In this document: positions 44,290 to 48,911 of the stretch, one piece after another
Layout: each line of letters starts with the position of its first letter
How positions within the stretch are numbered: position 1 is the first letter of the stretch
NCBI GenBank assembly: GCA_021772025.1
Contig: JAETNT010000029.1
Span: 1-48,911, forward strand
DNA from: Enterocloster bolteae
GTDB lineage: Bacteria > Bacillota > Clostridia > Lachnospirales > Lachnospiraceae
Length of the DNA stretch: 48,911 nucleotides
Reading direction: 5' to 3'
The notes under the pieces: generated by a model
Seen by the model: the letters and a program-made list of their open reading frames with translations, nothing else
The model's database searches: none
Told to the model about the DNA's origin: nothing
Program-made: the position numbers and the translations under genes

Positions 44290-44934
44290 ATGGCTCAAAT
44301 ACTACCGTCAATTTTTGGAGCAGATATTCTGCGGTTAAAGGATGAGATTGAATTTCTGGAACGTGAAAACACGGCTATCCTGCATGTGGATATGATGGAC
44401 GGCAACTTCGTCTCTAACATTGCCTTCGGGCCAAACCAGATAGGGGCTATGAAAAAGGCATCTAAAATGATGTTTGATGTGCACATGATGATTGACCATC
44501 CAAAGGACCATCTGGATGATGTGATTGCCACGGGAGCCGAGATGATATCGGTCCACTATGAGTCCACGCCTCACATCCATAACATGATCCAGCGCATCAA
44601 AAAAGCAGGAAGAAAGGCCGGAGTCGTACTCAACCCGGGCACACCGGAGTCAGTGCTTGAATACTTGCTGGATGATATTGACTATGTTCTTATCATGACC
44701 ATCAATCCGGGGACACCTGGCCAGACATTCATAGAAAAGAGCCTTGAAAAGATTGCCAATCTGAAAAAAATGATTGGCAGCCGTCCCATCCAGATTGAGG
44801 TGGACGGAGGCGTCAATGATGTTATAGCAAAGCAGGTGGCCGGTGCAGGAGCCGAGCTGATTGTAGTCGGCGGATATCTCTTTGGAGGCAATCCCGGCGA
44901 GCGCTACAGCATACTGCGGGAAGCAGTGAAATAG
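44290..44934 (+). CDS. rpe: ribulose-phosphate 3-epimerase family protein
   Basis: 214 residues from ATG 44290, seven bases after AGGAGG. It is a TIM barrel of the Rpe family: LPSIFGADILRLKDEI near the start, TAILHVDMMDGNFVSNIAFGP with the metal-binding His and Asp, FDVHMMIDHP, MISVHYES, AGVVLNPGTPESVLEYLLDDIDYVLIMTINPGTPGQ, IEVDGGVND with the second catalytic Asp, and LIVVGGYLFGG. Classical Rpe interconverts ribulose 5-phosphate and xylulose 5-phosphate; close relatives act on allulose 6-phosphate. As the first gene of a galactitol-type PTS operon, it is probably a dedicated paralogue and not the housekeeping enzyme. The substrate is open. Confidence 0.88.
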   Translation: MAQILPSIFGADILRLKDEIEFLERENTAILHVDMMDGNFVSNIAFGPNQIGAMKKASKMMFDVHMMIDHPKDHLDDVIATGAEMISVHYESTPHIHNMIQRIKKAGRKAGVVLNPGTPESVLEYLLDDIDYVLIMTINPGTPGQTFIEKSLEKIANLKKMIGSRPIQIEVDGGVNDVIAKQVAGAGAELIVVGGYLFGGNPGERYSILREAVK

Positions 44935-44998
44935 AAGCTGCGGCAGGGCTATGGAACGATAAGCATGACACCACAAGAATAGAGAGGATGGTATAAAG

Positions 44999-45751
44999 AT
45001 GAAAAAATTTGAGGGAAAAGTGGTATTGGTGACAGGAGCAGGACATGGAATCGGAAAGCAGATCGCAGTACAGTTTGCAGAGCAGGGAGCTAATACCGTA
45101 ATCGTTGATTATAATGTGGAATTCGGTACAGAGACAGCAGAAGAAATCACACGTGATTATGTGAAGTCCCTGTTTGTCCAGGCGGATGTGTCAAAGCCGG
45201 AAGATATGGACCATGTGCGGGAGAAAGTATTTGAGGAGTTCGGACGGATTGACACCCTTGTCCTCAACGCCGGGGTGGCCTTCAAAAAGAAGGTAAATGA
45301 ATTTACATTTGAGGAGTGGAACAGGACCATCAGCATAAACTTAAACGGTCTGTTCAATACCGTAAAGGCGTTTTACAATGATTTCCTCACAAACCACGGT
45401 TCCATCGTATACATCAGTTCCGGTTCAGCCTTAAGCGGTACAGGCGGAGCCGTGGCCTATCCGGCCTCCAAGGCAGGCGGCGAAGGGCTGATGCGCGGAC
45501 TGGCAAAGGAGCTTGGACCAAAAGGCGTAAATGTCAATATCATCGCGCCGCGCCTGATTGACACAGGGGATATGATGCGTGTAAATTATCCCACCCAGGC
45601 AGAGCTGGACGCTGTTCTGGAAAAGATTCCTGTGCGCCGCTACGGCACGGTCCGGGATGTTGCAAACCTGGCGGTGTTCCTGGCTGACAAGGACAATTCA
45701 TACATCCAGGGGCAGACGATCCTTCTTGACGGCGGCCGTACCATAGCCTGA
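44999..45751 (+). CDS. short-chain dehydrogenase/reductase (SDR), probable polyol-phosphate dehydrogenase
   Basis: 250 residues from ATG 44999, behind GAGAGGATGG. It is a classical SDR: the cofactor motif VTGAGHGIGKQ at about 11-21, an acidic residue at the end of beta-2 (VDYN) that favours NAD, NAGVAFKK, the catalytic Ser in YISSGSALSG, Y-x-x-x-K in AYPASKAGGEG, and a C-terminal YIQGQTILLDGGRTI. It lies 64 bases after the epimerase gene and 42 bases before IIC. It probably oxidises the phosphorylated polyol delivered by the PTS to a ketose phosphate, but the substrate is inferred only from the operon. Confidence 0.88.
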   Translation: MKKFEGKVVLVTGAGHGIGKQIAVQFAEQGANTVIVDYNVEFGTETAEEITRDYVKSLFVQADVSKPEDMDHVREKVFEEFGRIDTLVLNAGVAFKKKVNEFTFEEWNRTISINLNGLFNTVKAFYNDFLTNHGSIVYISSGSALSGTGGAVAYPASKAGGEGLMRGLAKELGPKGVNVNIIAPRLIDTGDMMRVNYPTQAELDAVLEKIPVRRYGTVRDVANLAVFLADKDNSYIQGQTILLDGGRTIA

Positions 45752-45793
45752 TTTTAATAAAGAAGGTTTACAGATAAAAAGAGGGGGTATAAA

Positions 45794-47059
45794 ATGGAGG
45801 CAATATTAGGATTTTTTCAGGAATTTATCAATTTAGGCGCAGCCATACTTCTGCCGGTTGTCATAGCCATATTAGGAAAATTCTTTGGGATGAAGCTGGG
45901 CCATGCCATCAAGTCCGGATTACTGGTGGGAATCGGTTTCCAGGGACTGGTTCTGGCGGTCAACCTGCTGATTACAACAATACAGCCGGTCATGGACTAC
46001 TATAAGGCGCTGGGGTCGGGATATGACGCTCTGGAGGTTGGGTTTGCAGCGCTGGGGGCTGCATCCTGGACCGTTCCCTTTGCCGTGTTTGTCATCCCGG
46101 CCATCATAATTGTGAATCTGATTCTGGTGCGCCTGAAGATTACAAAGGTACTGAATGTGGATATCTGGAATTTCATGCATTTTCTTGTACCCGGCGCATT
46201 GGCATATGCCCTGTCAGGAAACGCAGTTATCGGTTTCCTGGTAGCCGTGGGGTGCGGCATCGTTGCATTGTTCTTTTCCCAGTGGCTGGCCCCGAAGTGG
46301 GGGGAATTCTTCGGACTGGAAGGAACCACCTGTACCACGCTGGCGTTCTGCGCCTGGGTATATCCTGTTACATATGGACTCAATAAAATCATTGACCTGA
46401 TTCCCGGCCTGAGGGACGTGGATGTCAATGTGGATAAGCTGGGAAAGAAACTGGGAATCTTTGGAGACCCCGCGGTCATCGGACTGCTGGTGGGCGTATT
46501 CCTGGCCTTGCTGACCAGACAGGACCTGGGGGCGTTACTGACCATCGGCATGGGTGTCGCGGCATCCATGGTGCTGATTCCCAGAATGGTAAGCGTTATG
46601 ATGGAAGGTCTGACTCCCATGGGCAATGCTGCCAATGATTACATGCACAGGAAGATTGGCGATGACGCGGATATTTACATCGGTATGGACATCGCCCTTG
46701 GATTGGGAGACCCGGCCTGTATCACATGCTCGGCCATTATGATACCGGTCACCATCCTCCTGGCATTCCTGATTCCCGATATGAGGTTTTTCCCTCTGGG
46801 AATCCTGGCAGAGGTTTGCTATCTGGCTCCTATGTGTGTGCTGACCAGTAAGGGAAATATATTCAGGACTCTGATCTGCATGACAGTCATGATGTTCATT
46901 ACCTTGTTCTTTGCGAACATGTTCATACCCGAAGCAACGCAGATGCTGTCTGTCACCGGCGTTAAATTTGAAGGACTGGTAACCGCATCCCACTTTGGCT
47001 GGAACCCGGGCAACCTGTTGGTATCCCTGCTGCACAGACTGTTTGGAATGCTTGGTTAA
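45794..47059 (+). CDS. gatC: PTS galactitol-type transporter subunit IIC
   Basis: 421 residues from ATG 45794 behind AGAGGGGG. It is a polytopic membrane protein of the galactitol (GatC) family: N-terminal QEFINLGAAILLPVVIAILGKFFG, the GLLVGIGFQGLVLAVNLL segment, AASWTVPFAVFVIPAIIIVNLILV, GLLVGVFLALLTRQDLGALLTIGM, and the loop VMMEGLTPMGNAANDYMH followed by DIYIGMDIALGLGDPACIT. It carries the sugar alcohol or sugar across the membrane while IIB phosphorylates it. IIA and IIB are encoded separately downstream. The family takes galactitol, pentitols and other polyols, so the true substrate is open. Confidence 0.92.
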   Translation: MEAILGFFQEFINLGAAILLPVVIAILGKFFGMKLGHAIKSGLLVGIGFQGLVLAVNLLITTIQPVMDYYKALGSGYDALEVGFAALGAASWTVPFAVFVIPAIIIVNLILVRLKITKVLNVDIWNFMHFLVPGALAYALSGNAVIGFLVAVGCGIVALFFSQWLAPKWGEFFGLEGTTCTTLAFCAWVYPVTYGLNKIIDLIPGLRDVDVNVDKLGKKLGIFGDPAVIGLLVGVFLALLTRQDLGALLTIGMGVAASMVLIPRMVSVMMEGLTPMGNAANDYMHRKIGDDADIYIGMDIALGLGDPACITCSAIMIPVTILLAFLIPDMRFFPLGILAEVCYLAPMCVLTSKGNIFRTLICMTVMMFITLFFANMFIPEATQMLSVTGVKFEGLVTASHFGWNPGNLLVSLLHRLFGMLG

Positions 47060-47074
47060 GAATAGGAGATTAGT

Positions 47075-47515
47075 ATGAAAAATAGATATTTAGTGATTCA
47101 CGGTTTTGCCAGGGACAGATATGAGGCAATCACCATGTGCGGTGAGGCTCTGTATAAGGAAGGACTTGTCAGCGAACAGTTTGGGACTCTGTGCGTGGAA
47201 CGGGAGAAGAATTACCCTACAGGACTGCCCACGGAGATTCCTACAGCCATCCCGCATGCCAAAGATGAGAGCATCACACAAAACAGTGTTTGTTTCCTCA
47301 AACTGGACCGGCCTGTTTCTTTTAAGCGGATGGATGACGATACCCAGGATGTCAGTACAGATATGATTTTCAACCTGGCAATCAAGGATCCCAATGAACA
47401 TCTTCAGGCGCTGCAGAACATGATGGGTTTTTTAAATGATTCGGAAGCTCTGTTAAAATGCAAGAGCCTTTCAGACGAGGAACTGATTGAATACTTACAG
47501 GAAAAGATAGGATAG
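47075..47515 (+). CDS. gatA: PTS subunit IIA (fructose/galactitol-type)
   Basis: 146 residues from ATG 47075, behind ATAGGAG and 15 bases after IIC. It is a small cytoplasmic domain of the PTS EIIA-2 type. The phospho-accepting His is in TAIPHAKDESI, within the usual EIPTAIPHA context. It takes phosphate from HPr and passes it to IIB. The neighbouring IIC and the IIB at 48184 complete the permease. Confidence 0.9.
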   Translation: MKNRYLVIHGFARDRYEAITMCGEALYKEGLVSEQFGTLCVEREKNYPTGLPTEIPTAIPHAKDESITQNSVCFLKLDRPVSFKRMDDDTQDVSTDMIFNLAIKDPNEHLQALQNMMGFLNDSEALLKCKSLSDEELIEYLQEKIG

Positions 47516-47560
47516 TCAGGGAAATCCCTTTCACGTAAGAGATGAAAAAGGAGATTGGTT

Positions 47561-48100
47561 ATGGAATTAATGGATATTGTCGCTGAATTAAAGAATGCTT
47601 CCGTGCAGATGCCGGAAGAAAAAATCGACCAGTTCATAGAGGCGGTTGACACTCATGAGCGAATCTTTGTATACGGGACCGGAAGGTCCGGCCTGATGTT
47701 AAAAGCGCTGGCCATGAGACTGATGCAGATGGGATATCAGTCCTATGTGGTGGGGGAGACCACAACTCCTTCCGTGGGAAAAGGGGACCTGTTGATTGTG
47801 GCTTCGGCTTCCGGAGAGACACAGAGCGTGTGCAGCGCGGCAGACGATGGGGCTAAGCAGGGAACCGACGTGCTGGTGATCACCGGCAGCAAGGAATCCA
47901 CACTGAGCAGGAACCATGAGCCGCTTATCCGGATTGAGGCCGCCACCAAGTTTTCTGAGTCAAAGGCAAGCATCCAGCCTCTGGGCAGTTTGTTTGAGCA
48001 GATGCTGCTGCTGATTTTTGACGCGGTCATCCTTAAGATGAGTTCAAAAAATGCGGATACGAACAAGAAGATGGCAAAGCGCCATGCAAGCATCGAATAG
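47561..48100 (+). CDS. hxlB: 6-phospho-3-hexuloisomerase family SIS-domain isomerase
   Basis: 179 residues from ATG 47561, seven bases after AAAGGAG; the TTG at 47555 is less likely. A single SIS domain with the HxlB signatures: IFVYGTGRSGLMLKALAMRLMQ, YVVGETTTPSVGKGDLLIVASASGET, VLVITGSKESTL, and the PLGSLFEQMLLLIFDAV helix with a catalytic Glu, plus a terminal KRHASIE close to the HxxLE-type end of the family. HxlB interconverts 3-hexulose 6-phosphate and fructose 6-phosphate. No HxlA synthase is present. It is inserted between the IIA and IIB genes, so it acts on the PTS product or its oxidised form. An arabinose-5-phosphate isomerase role is less likely because no CBS domains follow. Confidence 0.87.
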   Translation: MELMDIVAELKNASVQMPEEKIDQFIEAVDTHERIFVYGTGRSGLMLKALAMRLMQMGYQSYVVGETTTPSVGKGDLLIVASASGETQSVCSAADDGAKQGTDVLVITGSKESTLSRNHEPLIRIEAATKFSESKASIQPLGSLFEQMLLLIFDAVILKMSSKNADTNKKMAKRHASIE

Positions 48101-48183
48101 TAAACCTTAAAGAATCCATGTATGGGGCGGGATATGAGTCATATAACATTAAACAATAACACTGTAGAAAAGGAGAAGGTATC

Positions 48184-48483
48184 ATGACAAAAGAAATCAA
48201 AATTTTAGTAGCATGCGGCAGCGGAGTTGCGACTTCAACCATCGCACAGGAGGCAGTAAAGGAAATAGCGCAGAGGGCAGGGGTCAATGCAAGGGTATTT
48301 AAGGCCACCATTGCGGAAGTTCCGGAGAGGCAGCACCATGTGGATATTGTGCTGACCACGGCCAATTACCGCCAGCCTCTGGAGAAGCCGTACATGAGCG
48401 TGTTCGGACTCATTTCCGGGGTCAATAAGGCCAATACGGAAAAGAAGCTGGAGGAGCTGATGAAGAAGGTTGCGGCGGAGTAA
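48184..48483 (+). CDS. gatB: PTS subunit IIB (galactitol/lactose-type)
   Basis: 99 residues from ATG 48184, behind AAAAGGAGAAGG. The phospho-accepting Cys is C11 in ILVACGSGVATSTIA, the classic IIB P-loop-like motif. The rest has the alternating helix and strand pattern of GatB (VNARVFKATIAEV, HVDIVLTTANYRQP). It receives phosphate from IIA and gives it to the substrate bound by IIC. It is encoded 83 bases after the SIS isomerase. Confidence 0.92.
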   Translation: MTKEIKILVACGSGVATSTIAQEAVKEIAQRAGVNARVFKATIAEVPERQHHVDIVLTTANYRQPLEKPYMSVFGLISGVNKANTEKKLEELMKKVAAE

Positions 48484-48694
48484 AGCGCAGCCGTTCAGAC
48501 ATAAGGTTGATGAAGTGCAAAAGGGAGAGTATATAAAATATAAAATGGTCCGGTTTCCAGGTGCTTGAAGGGAATAGCCGGATTTAAGGGAAAAGACTTT
48601 GCGGCGCCTCCGGATCAGGGGACGCTGCAGATGTCGTGTAGAGACGCAGCAGTCCATCTGGCCGGTTGGACTAATTTGAAAGTGGTGGGTGTAA

Positions 48695-48911
48695 ATGAAA
48701 AAGAGAAGTACCGAGATATTACAGCGGCTTCTGAAGAATCCAAACGAGGAGCTGAGCCTGAAAAAACTGACAGATGACTATAACATAACTGAAAAGACCT
48801 TAAAAGGCGATGTGCAGGAGCTTGTGGAATTTGCCAGGGAATCCGGTTTCGGACACTCTGTATACTGGGACAACCACATACTGCGTCTGGATGACCGAAA
48901 GCATATCAGTG
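48695..48911 (+). CDS. start of a helix-turn-helix regulator, probably BglG/LicR (PRD) type, cut by window edge
   Basis: ATG 48695 follows GGTGGG, and the frame stays open to the window end (72 codons). The visible part reads as a DNA-binding domain: RSTEILQRLLKNPNEELSLKK, LTDDYNITEKTLKGDVQELVEFARESG, then a wing-like SVYWDNHILRL. This is the arrangement at the N-terminus of PTS-controlled activators and antiterminators with PRD domains. Its place just after a PTS operon supports this. The PRD and EIIA/EIIB-like parts would lie outside the window. The gap 48484-48694 before it shows no other gene; a short frame at 48565-48777 is not supported. Confidence 0.65.
   Translation, partial: MKKRSTEILQRLLKNPNEELSLKKLTDDYNITEKTLKGDVQELVEFARESGFGHSVYWDNHILRLDDRKHIS

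Noticed and set aside
48565..48777. 70-codon forward frame after the IIB gene
   Set aside because: It overlaps the better supported regulator start at 48695 in another frame and lacks a convincing site.
1..48911. CRISPR array, tRNA or rRNA genes
   Set aside because: No regularly spaced repeats, no tRNA-like cloverleaf with a T-loop signature, and no conserved rRNA segments were seen on either strand.

Overview
The window looks like chromosomal DNA of a gut-type Lachnospiraceae/Clostridia bacterium (Enterocloster-like is my best guess). The grounds are moderate GC, strong AGGAGG ribosome binding sites, several Gram-positive style lipoprotein signals, many hybrid histidine kinases, a galactitol-type PTS and an IS1182-like remnant. 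I found no tRNA, rRNA or CRISPR array. All assignments are from reading motifs and neighbours; no database search was possible.

Layout. 1-2050: the tail of a membrane protein, a VTT (TVP38/TMEM64) membrane protein and an Fe-S CCG-domain oxidoreductase. 2255-28733: a sensory island of about 25 kb holding five hybrid histidine kinases (called HHK1 to HHK5 here), four solute-binding lipoproteins (SBP1 to SBP4), one methyl-accepting chemotaxis protein, a frameshifted three-repeat lipoprotein, an XRE repressor and, convergent at the end, a regulator with two GntR-type winged helices. Order: HHK1-SBP1, broken lipoprotein, XRE (reverse), SBP2-HHK2-HHK3-SBP3, MCP-HHK4-SBP4-HHK5, double-GntR (reverse). 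No ABC permease or ATPase, HPt protein or DNA-binding response regulator accompanies them. SBP1 and SBP2 are fusions of a binding-protein module to a 5'-nucleotidase C-terminal domain without the metallophosphatase half.

28848-29636: a decayed IS1182-type element with 15-bp terminal inverted repeats. 29649-36589: a sugar-acid catabolic locus with two divergent arms. The reverse arm encodes a UxaA-type dehydratase, a LarA-like racemase/epimerase and a GntP permease, with an FCD-GntR regulator. The forward arm encodes a DgoK-type kinase and a KDPG/KDPGal aldolase. AT-rich TATCACAAATAT-like operators lie at both promoters. 36728-39643: a PAS-GAF-GGDEF-EAL cyclic-di-GMP protein. 39783-43981: HHK6 (reverse) divergent from a second double-GntR regulator, repeating the pairing seen at 24744-28733. 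44290-48911: a PTS operon with a ribulose-phosphate epimerase family enzyme, an SDR dehydrogenase, galactitol-type IIC, IIA, a 3-hexulose-6-phosphate isomerase (SIS), IIB, and the start of a helix-turn-helix regulator cut by the window edge.

The most likely undescribed system is the sensory island. Orphan binding lipoproteins, two with a nucleotide-binding-type domain, are translationally coupled to hybrid kinases with extracellular Cache-like domains. This suggests that binding proteins act as ligand-presenting co-sensors instead of transporter parts.
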